From Patescibacteria group bacterium UBA1370 (GTDB lineage Bacteria > Patescibacteriota > Microgenomatia > UBA1400 > PJMF01), in the NCBI GenBank assembly GCA_002306315.1, contig DBRK01000034.1, positions 1-18,350 of the forward strand: 18,350 bases of DNA, written 5' to 3'. Shown piece after piece: positions 6,940 to 13,637 of this stretch; the stretch's first letter is position 1, and the number at the start of each line of letters is the position of its first letter. The notes beneath the pieces are model-generated. The model was given only the letters and a program-made list of their open reading frames with translations, had not been told where the DNA came from and searched no databases. Position numbers and translations under genes: made by a program.

Positions 6940-7000
6940 AATTCTCGCCTGGAATTGTCCTATAACATTTGCATTACCCATGAGTTTTCCACATTAGTTA

Positions 7001-7044
7001 CCTATATCAAACTATATCAGCCTACCCTATAACAAACTATATCA
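7001..7044. repeat. Two 19-bp direct repeats, 25-bp period
   Basis: CCTATATCAAACTATATCA (7001-7019) and CCTATAACAAACTATATCA (7026-7044) differ at one base. Each contains two CTATA(T/A)CA half-units 11 bp apart, about one helical turn. A third CCTATAAC occurs at 6959-6966. They lie 60-140 bp upstream of the proposed RNA promoter, a position suited to a regulator. The surrounding 7045-7250 stretch is AT-rich, with no gene or recognisable structure that I can see. Confidence 0.55.
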
Positions 7045-7251
7045 CTTCCCTTTTCCTGCCTGGAAAATTTTTTTGTCCCCTGCTCTGTTTGCTTTGAAAA
7101 ATAAATTTTTATTAATTTAAAGGTCGATTTGCCTGGTTATTATTTCAAATAATTAGCCTGCCTGATCTGCATGTCTTGACTTCATTCCAGGCTAAACCAG
7201 GCGTGATTTTCAGCCTACCTACTCCACACTTCCCTATTAACGCAATATGTG

Positions 7252-7274
7252 CGCAAATAATAAATATTATTGCG
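7252..7274. repeat. AT-rich hairpin after the membrane protein gene
   Basis: CGCA(A)ATAATA pairs with TATTATTGCG around two A bases, with one bulged A; it lies 12 bases past the stop of the minus-strand gene ending at 7286. There is no T-run after it on the minus strand, so it may stabilise the 3' end of the mRNA rather than terminate it. Confidence 0.4.
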
Positions 7275-7285
7275 GTTCATCATGA

Positions 7286-8053
7286 TTATTTAAATGGCAG
7301 TACGATGAAGAAAATCACCACAATCAAGATGCCGACCAGGGAATACTCGGTAAGAGTCCTGGCAAATAACCTACCCTTGAGATAATTATGGAGAATCCCC
7401 AGACCGATATAGAGAATGGACATGATAAACAAGGCGTTATACCAGACTGTTAGAGGGAAAAATGACAATACTAAGGCAATTTCCATCAGGATCAAGGTAA
7501 ACAGGGCCGAAAGGACACTGATGCGCTCGCTCACCTCGCCCTCAAGCTTAACCGACCAGAGAGACATAAAAATCAGCGGAAAGTGTACCAGGCCAATCAG
7601 CAACATATTCAGATAGAACGGCAGCCGCAAGGAAAAAATGGTATTAGAGAACAACAGCGAAGTCAGCAGGTTAAACAGCAGGCCGACAGCATGTGCGGCG
7701 TGTAAGAGTTGAATTGTCCGCCCCTTGGCTACGGAAAAAATGTTTGAAGTCAAAAACAAGGCATACATACCGATACCGAATAAGAACAGGATAGCGATTT
7801 TGCTGAGCAGATTTTCCGGCAATAGGAAATAAAACAAAGAAACCGAGGTGGCATACAAGACAGGAAAAGGCACCACGGTGAAACGCTCATGAAACTGAAG
7901 ATCATCTTTCAGCGCCCAAGTTGACATCAGGTAGCTGAAAATGGCAAACACTGCCACTGCTAAGTACCGGAAATCGATAACCGTAGCCTGCACACCCAAC
8001 AACCCCAGACTAAGGAGGACTGATGTAATCACGAATTTTTCGCGGCGGCGCAT
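7286..8053 (-). CDS. Polytopic membrane protein, function unknown
   Basis: An integral membrane protein of 255 residues with about nine hydrophobic segments separated by short charged loops. It begins with the strongly positive MRRREK, which suggests a cytoplasmic N-terminus, and ends inside the last segment (IVVIFFIVLPFK). No catalytic or transport motif is recognised. The reading frame can be extended upstream to a TTG at 8080, but the ATG at 8053 is preferred because AAAAAGGAATCAG places a textbook ribosome binding site directly before it. It is 67 bases behind yebC on the same strand, so the two are probably one transcript; that alone does not assign a role. The strong hydrophobicity and intact frame make it a real gene. 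Confidence 0.8.
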   Translation of the reverse strand: MRRREKFVITSVLLSLGLLGVQATVIDFRYLAVAVFAIFSYLMSTWALKDDLQFHERFTVVPFPVLYATSVSLFYFLLPENLLSKIAILFLFGIGMYALFLTSNIFSVAKGRTIQLLHAAHAVGLLFNLLTSLLFSNTIFSLRLPFYLNMLLIGLVHFPLIFMSLWSVKLEGEVSERISVLSALFTLILMEIALVLSFFPLTVWYNALFIMSILYIGLGILHNYLKGRLFARTLTEYSLVGILIVVIFFIVLPFK

Positions 8054-8120
8054 CTGATTCCTTTTTGTTTTTGTTGCCAATGACTTACTGGTGCGGCTGC
8101 CTTGCTGCCGGTTTCGTCAT

Positions 8121-8678
8121 CTATTCCTCATCGAGAGGAATAACTGTATAAACATCTTCGACGTCTTCGTATTCAAGCAACGCATCAGCCAAACTGCGGA
8201 GCTGGACTTGGTCTTCTGCACTAATCTCCATGGGAATGGTCGGCACGTAGTCGCCGTTTTGGCTGCGCTCAAACATATACATCGCCGATCCCGGGCTGCC
8301 CAAGGATCCGCCATGCCGGGAAAAGGCGTAGCGAATATCAGAGGTAGTCCGGTTTTGGTTGTCTGTGAGAGCGACGGCTATGATTGGCGCTCCGCCTGGC
8401 CCGAAGCCTTCATAGGTAATCTCCTGGATTGCTGCGCCAGTGGCACTTTTACCCATGCCACGATTAATTGCCCGGGTGATATTGTCTTTGGGCATATTGG
8501 CGCTGCGAGCTTTTTCCAATATAGTGCGTAACATCGGATTAAAATTAGGATTATCAGACTTGCCTTCTTTGACCGCAATTCTGATTTGTTTACTTATTTG
8601 ACCGAAAATTTTCGCCCTTTTATCGTCTTCAGCGCCTTTTTTGTTTTTGATGTTGTTCCATTTGCTGTGGCCTGCCAT
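8121..8678 (-). CDS. yebC: YebC/PmpR/TACO1 family protein, shortened form
   Basis: This family has been described as a DNA-binding regulator and, more recently, as a translation factor helping ribosomes through difficult (polyproline) stretches. The N-terminus is diagnostic (MAGHSKWNNIKNKKGAEDDK), followed by NMPKDNITRAINRG (62-74), the YEGFGPGG block (89-96) and GGSLGSPGSAMYMFER (123-138). The protein is only 185 residues against the usual 240-250. After MFER it jumps almost directly to the last helix (ADALLEYEDVEDVY), so about 55 residues containing the EAGAEDVE-type domain are missing in frame. The ATG has GAGAAAGG upstream and a TATAAT 24 bases before it. It heads a probable two-gene unit with the membrane protein. 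Family membership is certain; full function is not, given the missing domain. Confidence 0.92.
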   Translation of the reverse strand: MAGHSKWNNIKNKKGAEDDKRAKIFGQISKQIRIAVKEGKSDNPNFNPMLRTILEKARSANMPKDNITRAINRGMGKSATGAAIQEITYEGFGPGGAPIIAVALTDNQNRTTSDIRYAFSRHGGSLGSPGSAMYMFERSQNGDYVPTIPMEISAEDQVQLRSLADALLEYEDVEDVYTVIPLDEE

Positions 8679-8702
8679 CTTTGCCTTTCTCGGGGTGTTA
8701 CC

Positions 8703-8708
8703 ATTATA
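8703..8708 (-). promoter_or_regulatory. -10 box of yebC
   Basis: Minus-strand TATAAT lies 24 bases before the yebC ATG, leaving a leader of about 18 bases with the GAGAAAGG site. A second minus-strand TATAAT (8778-8773) could be an alternative promoter. Neither has a good -35. Confidence 0.5.
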
Positions 8709-8872
8709 TACTTGAAAACCGGCAAACTTACACCCCCTTTATTCCATCCCACTTGTCTCAAAAGAAAACCCGATTATACTACATTGCCAGCCTCCTCTCT
8801 CCTTGAACACAGAGTTTGTGCATCAAGGGCCTAACCGGAGCATGAGACCAGTGGTTGAGTAAAAATTGTCTG

Positions 8873-8901
8873 TTGACTAACCCAGGCTGCGCATATATTA
8901 T
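8873..8901 (+). promoter_or_regulatory. Sigma70-type promoter of the TPR gene
   Basis: TTGACT (8873-8878), a 17-base spacer and TATTAT (8896-8901) give five of six consensus matches in each hexamer. It is the best full promoter in the window. The predicted start is near 8908, giving a leader of about 66 bases that contains the structure at 8918-8967. Confidence 0.7.
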
Positions 8902-8917
8902 TCGTGGAAAATCACAA

Positions 8918-8967
8918 CAGATGCGGTCAAGCGAAGCTTGATGTCTGCGTCTGCTTGAGGAAGCAGA
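8918..8967 (+). promoter_or_regulatory. Two-state leader holding the ribosome binding site of the TPR gene
   Basis: Fold A: TCTGCTT (8950-8956) and AAGCAGA (8961-8967) form a perfect 7-bp stem with GAGG, the only Shine-Dalgarno-like sequence, as its tetraloop. Fold B: CAGATGC (8918-8924) pairs with GCGTCTG (8947-8953), one G-U pair, stacked over TCAAGC-gaa-GCTTGA (8927-8941). The folds share 8950-8953 and so exclude each other, as in a translational switch or thermosensor. GAGG is 13 bases from the ATG, slightly far. Confidence 0.45.
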
Positions 8968-8973
8968 ACCATT

Positions 8974-9711
8974 ATGAGTATGAATGGAACTTTACGCCGC
9001 CAGGCGATACATGCTGCCAAAACCGGCAACTGGGCTGAGGCGGCTACACTTAACAAACAAATTCTGGAACAGCACCCCGAGGACACGAGTGCCTTTAACC
9101 GCCTCGGCATTGCCTACGTCCAACTTGGCGAAATCAACAAAGCTAAAAAAGCTTTTAAAGAAGCTCTAAAACTTGACCAAACCAACATCATCGCCAAAAA
9201 ACACCTAGATAAACTCGAGAACAACCAAGAACTGGCTGCTCCTTCCTTTGCCCCACTCCATTTCATTGAAGAACCAGGCAAAACTAAGACCGTGGACCTG
9301 CACCGCTTAGCCAACAAACAGACCCTGGAAAAACTTGCGGTTGGCAAAAGCTGTGAACTCAAGCAAAAAAACCGCTACATCTCAGTAGAAGTGGATGGCA
9401 TGTACATCGGTGCGCTGCCTGAGGACATATCCTTTCGGTTGGGCAAGCTGATTGCCAACGGCAACCGTTACTCTTGCACCGTTCGCTCGGCAAACGGCAA
9501 GTCCTGCAGCGTCTACATCAAGGAAATGTTCAGCCACCCCAAGAACAAGGGAGTTCAGTCATTTCCAGGCAACAAAAACGCCATTGCTCAGCTTCAGGAC
9601 ATCGACGAGAGCTATCTTATCCACGACGACATCCCGATGGAAATTGTCGACACCGACCGCGATATCGAGCGTTCGCTCGATGATATGGGCACTGACGACA
9701 TAGAGGAATAA
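8974..9711 (+). CDS. TPR protein with unrecognised C-terminal domain
   Basis: The first 80 of 245 residues hold two tetratricopeptide repeats (about 5-38 and 39-72; note GNWAEAATLNKQIL and SAFNRLGIAYVQLGEINKAKKAFKEAL), a scaffold for protein-protein contacts. After a linker, residues about 130-200 form a beta-rich segment (ISVEVDGMYIGALPEDISFRLGKL) that resembles the second half of HIRAN-like domains; this is only an impression. The tail is strongly acidic (DIPMEIVDTDRDIERSLDDMGTDD). No signal peptide or membrane segment is seen, so it is probably cytoplasmic. ATG 8974 is chosen because the GAGG at 8957 is too far from the in-frame ATG at 8980. It has its own strong promoter and converges with the gene ending at 9716, leaving 4 bases between stops and no terminator. 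The substrate or partner is unknown. Confidence 0.85.
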   Translation: MSMNGTLRRQAIHAAKTGNWAEAATLNKQILEQHPEDTSAFNRLGIAYVQLGEINKAKKAFKEALKLDQTNIIAKKHLDKLENNQELAAPSFAPLHFIEEPGKTKTVDLHRLANKQTLEKLAVGKSCELKQKNRYISVEVDGMYIGALPEDISFRLGKLIANGNRYSCTVRSANGKSCSVYIKEMFSHPKNKGVQSFPGNKNAIAQLQDIDESYLIHDDIPMEIVDTDRDIERSLDDMGTDDIEE

Positions 9712-9715
9712 TTGC

Positions 9716-10795
9716 TTAAAGTTGGCCGCCGCCGAAAGTGCCGGCCACATCTTCTCCTGCAAACAAAATGAGTTGCGAACGATACTGGCTGGTTTCCTGG
9801 GAGCTGGCGGCGGCCTCCTCTAGGCCGAACGGGAACAGGCCGCGAACTAGTTGAATCACTTCCTGACACTGGCTCTCTGCCCGTTCACCCAAAAGCAAGC
9901 CAGAAATCGGCCTGACAGTATTCTCAGAGGTTATCCGCACCACCAAGCCGCCATTGTCTTCAATAATCTTGCTGATTGATCCCGCCAAACCGTTGGTTCG
10001 GGTTGTGTTAATCACTGCCACTGGACAGTTGCGGGCTTGCTGATCAGTAATTGTCTGATAGTTGGGGACCAGTTTGCTAAAATCAGCCGCCCCTAGCACC
10101 GCTAGACTGTTGCGGGGTTGGTCCTTGAGCAAGTAATGCAGCCTGAGATAATCCAGTGATCTTTCGCTGAGAGCGTAACTCAGCAAGACCTGCTTCAGTT
10201 CGCCATTATCAAGCAAGTCTGCGGTCAACCGGTCTACCACCAGAACCCTGTCCAAAGCCATCGTTAGCGCATGATTAAAGGCCGCAGTAATGAATTGCTG
10301 GTCTTTTTGTTCCATTTTCAGCAAAGGATAAACATTCTGCAGTTGGTATCGGCCATAACCTCCTACTACTTCAACTTCGGCAGAACCATCAATCACATGA
10401 AATGAACGCCGCCTTTCCTCGGCGTCAACATGGGCAAAAAGGAGAATATCGTCTTCAGATTCAAGATTCGTTGGCACCACCAACAGATTTTGCGGCTGAC
10501 TGAGTTCAAACAAATAATGCGGCAGGAAAAACTGATAGCCCACAAACACTACCGCCAAAACAGCGCTGATAACTCCCAGGCTAATCTTGACAAGAGCCGC
10601 TGCTCCACCCTGCTGCCTAGCCGGCCGAGTCTGTTTGAAACGATTGGTGATTTTTTTTGCTTGTCGGCGGTTGGATTTCTTAGCTGGGCGAAGCTGCCAG
10701 CTGCTTGCTCTGGTCGCCGATTTTGACGCAAACCGAGATTTGGCGCGGGAGGTGATTCTAGATTTGGACCGGGTGGTTCGAGCAGAACGGACCAT
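9716..10795 (-). CDS. Membrane-anchored LytR_C-domain protein
   Basis: The protein has 359 residues. Residues 1-60 are very rich in Arg, Lys, Ser and Thr, one transmembrane segment lies at about 66-88, and an outside part follows. The C-terminal region (about 257-354; CPVAVINTTRTNGLAGSISKIIEDNGGLVV) matches the LytR C-terminal domain pattern found after LCP domains in cell-wall glycopolymer ligases. The middle (about 145-195) faintly recalls an LCP core, but I do not see the conserved LCP arginines, so ligase activity should not be assumed. A role at the cell envelope is inferred. It lies 28 bases behind tgt on the same strand, with a TAAGGAAAG site in the gap, so it is probably co-transcribed with tgt. 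The long basic cytoplasmic tail could bind nucleic acid or acidic lipids. Confidence 0.8.
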   Translation of the reverse strand: MVRSARTTRSKSRITSRAKSRFASKSATRASSWQLRPAKKSNRRQAKKITNRFKQTRPARQQGGAAALVKISLGVISAVLAVVFVGYQFFLPHYLFELSQPQNLLVVPTNLESEDDILLFAHVDAEERRRSFHVIDGSAEVEVVGGYGRYQLQNVYPLLKMEQKDQQFITAAFNHALTMALDRVLVVDRLTADLLDNGELKQVLLSYALSERSLDYLRLHYLLKDQPRNSLAVLGAADFSKLVPNYQTITDQQARNCPVAVINTTRTNGLAGSISKIIEDNGGLVVRITSENTVRPISGLLLGERAESQCQEVIQLVRGLFPFGLEEAAASSQETSQYRSQLILFAGEDVAGTFGGGQL

Positions 10796-10823
10796 TCAGT
10801 TTTTACTTTCCTTAATAGCAAAT

Positions 10824-12008
10824 CTAAGCGGAGTACACAAAATCTCGCAATTGCTGGCTTAAACGAACCATAAACCGGACATTATGAATTGAAGCCAGCC
10901 GGTAATAGCTCAATTCCTGCGTCCGGTACAGATGGTGCAGGTAAGCCCTGGTGTACCCGTTAGTACAAGTATAGCAATCGCAACCCTCTTGTATAGGTTG
11001 ATTCTCTGTAGCATAGCTGCTGGCACCAATATTCAATCTGCCTTTGGGAAAATCGCTCCGGAAAATTGACTTCACTTCTCCCCCGGCTTTCTCTTCCTGC
11101 AAACTGCCATGATATAGCGCCCCGTTTCGAGCCAACCTAGTCGGACCCACACAATCAAACATGTCAAAACCCATCAGGACCGCGTCAACTAAATCCTGAG
11201 GATCCCGGCCTAAGCCCATGGCGTAGCGCGGTTTATCCTCCGGCAACAACGGCTCGATCCAATCCATAATCTGCTTGGTGCCGGCCATGTTGTAGCCTAC
11301 CGTCTCACCGCCGACAGCCACCCCATCAACGGGCAGGTGGCTAATAAATTGTGCCGACTCCCGGCGTAGTTCTTCGAACATTGCTCCCTGGACAATCCCA
11401 AACAAAGCCTGGTATGCACCATACATGCTGAAGCGGCCGGCTTTTTCCCAATCCCGAACGCACCGTTCTGCCCAAGCATGGGTCCGCTCCATTGCCTGGC
11501 GGGCATATTCCAGCGGCGCGGCGTCACTGGTACACTCATCGAAAGCCATAATGATGTCCGCACCTATCTGGCGTTGAATCTCCATGGCCTTTTCCGGTGT
11601 AAATTCATGACGACTGCCATCTAGGTGCGAAGAAAACTCCACACCCTGATCAGAAATTTTCACCTGCGACTGGCCGCCACCAGACGCCTGTTGCTCACCC
11701 AAAGAAAACACCTGAAAGCCGCCGGAGTCCGTCAGTATCGGTTTGTCCCAGCCCATGAACTTGTGAACACCGCCTAGTTGAGTCAATCGCCCCATTCCCG
11801 GCCTTAGATAAAGGTGATAAGTGTTTGCCAGAATAATTTGCGCTTTCGTATCCCTGATATCGGTCGAATCCAATGCCTTCACTGACGCCTGGGTGCCTAC
11901 CGGCATGAAGATCGGGGTCTCCACCTGGCCGTGGGGCGTTTCAAACCGCCCTGCCCTAGCCTTACCCCTGGTTTTTTCTAAAGAAAATTTAAACTGCTGG
12001 CTTGCCAT
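10824..12008 (-). CDS. tgt: tRNA-guanine transglycosylase
   Basis: Exchanges the guanine at the wobble position of GUN-anticodon tRNAs (Tyr, His, Asn, Asp) for preQ1, the first tRNA-level step of queuosine formation. The 394 residues show the active-site DSGGFQVFSL (D94, general acid/base), the base-recognition segments IMAFDECT (153-160) and GIVQGAMFEELR (204-215), the nucleophile D285 in MFDCVGPTRLARNG, and the zinc site C343, C345 and C348 with H375. The length is slightly over the usual 370-380. The segment normally reading GGLSVGE is GGETVGYN here, as in some deep-branching bacteria. The ATG lies only 8 bases from a TATAAT and has no ribosome binding site, so the mRNA may be leaderless. 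It is divergent from queA, the next pathway enzyme. Confidence 0.96.
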   Translation of the reverse strand: MASQQFKFSLEKTRGKARAGRFETPHGQVETPIFMPVGTQASVKALDSTDIRDTKAQIILANTYHLYLRPGMGRLTQLGGVHKFMGWDKPILTDSGGFQVFSLGEQQASGGGQSQVKISDQGVEFSSHLDGSRHEFTPEKAMEIQRQIGADIIMAFDECTSDAAPLEYARQAMERTHAWAERCVRDWEKAGRFSMYGAYQALFGIVQGAMFEELRRESAQFISHLPVDGVAVGGETVGYNMAGTKQIMDWIEPLLPEDKPRYAMGLGRDPQDLVDAVLMGFDMFDCVGPTRLARNGALYHGSLQEEKAGGEVKSIFRSDFPKGRLNIGASSYATENQPIQEGCDCYTCTNGYTRAYLHHLYRTQELSYYRLASIHNVRFMVRLSQQLRDFVYSA

Positions 12009-12016
12009 ACCTGGAT

Positions 12017-12022
12017 ATTATA
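12017..12022 (-). promoter_or_regulatory. -10 box of tgt, leaderless start
   Basis: Minus-strand consensus TATAAT ends 8 bases before the tgt ATG, which puts the transcription start at or next to the ATG. The -35 is weak. It is back-to-back with the queA promoter in a 60-base gap. Confidence 0.6.
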
Positions 12023-12053
12023 CCTGTTTGCCTTGAATTTGCCGGCCATAAGC

Positions 12054-12059
12054 TATAAT
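12054..12059 (+). promoter_or_regulatory. -10 box of queA, leaderless start; decides the start codon
   Basis: Consensus TATAAT ends 9 bases before ATG 12069, predicting a transcript starting 2-3 bases ahead of it. TTGAAT at 12033 is a possible -35 but at 15-base spacing. Because a TTG-initiated longer frame (12033) would begin upstream of this box, the ATG is the better start. Confidence 0.6.
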
Positions 12060-12068
12060 TCTTTGCTA

Positions 12069-13175
12069 ATGTTAAAACTCTCTCAGTTTACTTATGACTT
12101 GCCAGAAAAGCTGATTGCCAAGCAGCCGGTGGTGCCGCGCGACCATTCCCGCCTGCTCCGGCTTGATCGCTTGAGCGGCAAAATCTCCCACCATCATTTT
12201 TATGATCTGCCGGACTTACTGCAGCCAGGCGACATTCTGGTGCGCAATAACACCAAAGTCATTCCTGCTCGTCTGATTGGTAAAAAAACCTCCGGCGGCC
12301 GGGTGGAAATCCTGATGAGCAAGCTGGTGGTTGTAGCCGCAGACGGCGAAGTCTGGGAGTGTCTCACCCACCCTGGTTTGAAACCTGGTCAGGAGGTGGT
12401 ATTTACCGGCTCCGACCTGGCAGCTGTCTGCGTCGCTGCCTCTGGCTATACCCGGCAAATTAGATTTAACAAGTCCGGAAGCGCTCTCCTGGCAGCCCTG
12501 GAAAAATCCGGGTTGACTCCCCTGCCCCCTTACATTGATCCTTCCGAGGAAACCAGCGGCCAGCTGGCAGAACAGTATCAAACTATTTTTGCCAAAAGCC
12601 CCGGTTCTGCTGCCGCTCCAACTGCAGGCTTGCACTTCACACCCGAACTGGACCATCGCCTCACTGAGACCGGGATCCAGATTGCTGAACTCACCCTGCA
12701 TGTCGGTTTAGGCACTTTTTTGCCGGTCAAAGAAGAGGAGATCGCCAATCACCAGATGCATACGGAAAAATTCACGCTTCCGGAAACAACGGCTCAGTTC
12801 CTTAATCAAGCCAAAGCTGCCGGACGGCGTATCATCGCAGTTGGCACAACCACTACCAGGGTACTTGAAGCTTGCTCAACTGATGCCGGCCTCCTGGAAC
12901 CGCGTACTGGTGAAACAGATATTTTTATTTATCCTGGCTACCGCTTCCGGTTTGTGGATGGCTTAATTACCAACTTTCACCTACCGGAATCTACCCTGCT
13001 GATGCTGGTTGCCGCCTTTGTTTCGGCGCCAAACACCAAGCAAAAATTCACTCACTTTTTGGAATCTTCGGTTGGAAAAGCATACACAGAAGCTATCAAA
13101 AACGAGTATAGATTTTACTCGTTTGGAGATGGGATGCTAATAACTGATCCTACTCCTCCCCCACTTCATATCTGA
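12069..13175 (+). CDS. queA: S-adenosylmethionine:tRNA ribosyltransferase-isomerase
   Basis: Transfers and isomerises the ribosyl moiety of S-adenosylmethionine onto preQ1 in tRNA to give epoxyqueuosine. ATG 12069 (368 residues) is chosen over an upstream TTG because MLKLSQFTYDLPEKLIA is the normal QueA N-terminus and the TATAAT promoter lies just before it. Family blocks are clear: PRDHSRLL, the VRNNTKVIPARL region, SAAAPTAGLHFT, TLHVGLGTFLPV, GTTTTRVLE and the C-terminal LITNFHLPESTLLMLVAAF, ending in a YRFYSFGDGMLI block. A short extra tail, TDPTPPPLHI, extends past the usual end, and its last 26 bases overlap the 3' end of tsf on the other strand. The stop is TGA. It is functionally paired with the divergent tgt. 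Confidence 0.96.
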   Translation: MLKLSQFTYDLPEKLIAKQPVVPRDHSRLLRLDRLSGKISHHHFYDLPDLLQPGDILVRNNTKVIPARLIGKKTSGGRVEILMSKLVVVAADGEVWECLTHPGLKPGQEVVFTGSDLAAVCVAASGYTRQIRFNKSGSALLAALEKSGLTPLPPYIDPSEETSGQLAEQYQTIFAKSPGSAAAPTAGLHFTPELDHRLTETGIQIAELTLHVGLGTFLPVKEEEIANHQMHTEKFTLPETTAQFLNQAKAAGRRIIAVGTTTTRVLEACSTDAGLLEPRTGETDIFIYPGYRFRFVDGLITNFHLPESTLLMLVAAFVSAPNTKQKFTHFLESSVGKAYTEAIKNEYRFYSFGDGMLITDPTPPPLHI

Positions 13176-13614
13176 CAAACCGGCTGATGATGATTTTTTC
13201 GCCGATTCTGCCGCTGAGGCCTTTGACCATTTCACCAATGGTAGTCGAGGGGTCTTTAATAAATTCCTGATCCATCAGTTCATCAACATCTGCAGGCTTC
13301 ATAGCCGCGACCTGCATGGCCACATCTTTGGTCATTGCCTGGAGCTCCTCATTGCGGGCAACGAAGTCGGTTTCACAGAGAACCTCCACCAGGGCCGCGA
13401 CTTTGTTGGTGGCGTGCACATAGGCGGCCAAATAACCCTCACCGGTTTCGCGGCCAGCCTTTTTCTCGGCTTTGGCTAAACCTTGGGCGCGAACAATTTC
13501 CCTAGCCTGCTCAAAGTCGCCTTCGGCTGCATCCAGTGCTTTCTTGCAATCAAGCATGCCGGCTCCGGTTTCTTCTCTAAGTCTCTTGACGTCATCAACG
13601 GTAAATTTTGCCAT
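13150..13614 (-). CDS. tsf: Translation elongation factor Ts, short form
   Basis: Guanine-nucleotide exchange factor for EF-Tu. The N-terminal UBA-like domain is present (MAKFTVDDVKRLREETGAGMLDCKKAL) and so is the core with the EF-Tu-contacting ETDFVARNEEL (about 80-90). The end, IGEKIIISRFVRYEVGEE, matches the family's C-terminal core segment. At 154 residues it is about half the E. coli length and resembles the short forms of Thermus and CPR bacteria, lacking the second core subdomain and coiled coil; I see no frameshift. It follows rpsB by 23 bases with AAGGA before the ATG, the standard rpsB-tsf pair. The stop lies inside the converging queA gene. Confidence 0.95.
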   Translation of the reverse strand: MAKFTVDDVKRLREETGAGMLDCKKALDAAEGDFEQAREIVRAQGLAKAEKKAGRETGEGYLAAYVHATNKVAALVEVLCETDFVARNEELQAMTKDVAMQVAAMKPADVDELMDQEFIKDPSTTIGEMVKGLSGRIGEKIIISRFVRYEVGEE

Positions 13615-13637
13615 ATGTGATTCCTTATATTTAAATA

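Noticed and set aside
6960..7275. Replication origin
   Set aside because: Only one near-match to a DnaA box (TTTTCCACA, 6985-6993) is seen, the dnaA/dnaN genes are not here, and gyrase genes alone do not locate oriC.
4404..7285. Integrated element at tRNA-Ala using the Xer-like recombinase
   Set aside because: I found no second copy of the tRNA 3' end between 4480 and 7285, the recombinase has the compact Xer architecture, and no other mobile-element genes are present.
8054..8080. TTG start at 8080 for the membrane protein
   Set aside because: The ATG at 8053 has an ideal AAGGA site immediately upstream; the extension would translate through that site.
8586..8834. Plus-strand 82-residue frame over the yebC start
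   Set aside because: It is antisense to the conserved yebC N-terminus and promoter region, with no ribosome binding site of its own.
12033..12068. Upstream TTG start for queA
   Set aside because: The extra 12 residues do not belong to the family, and the TATAAT promoter lies inside them.
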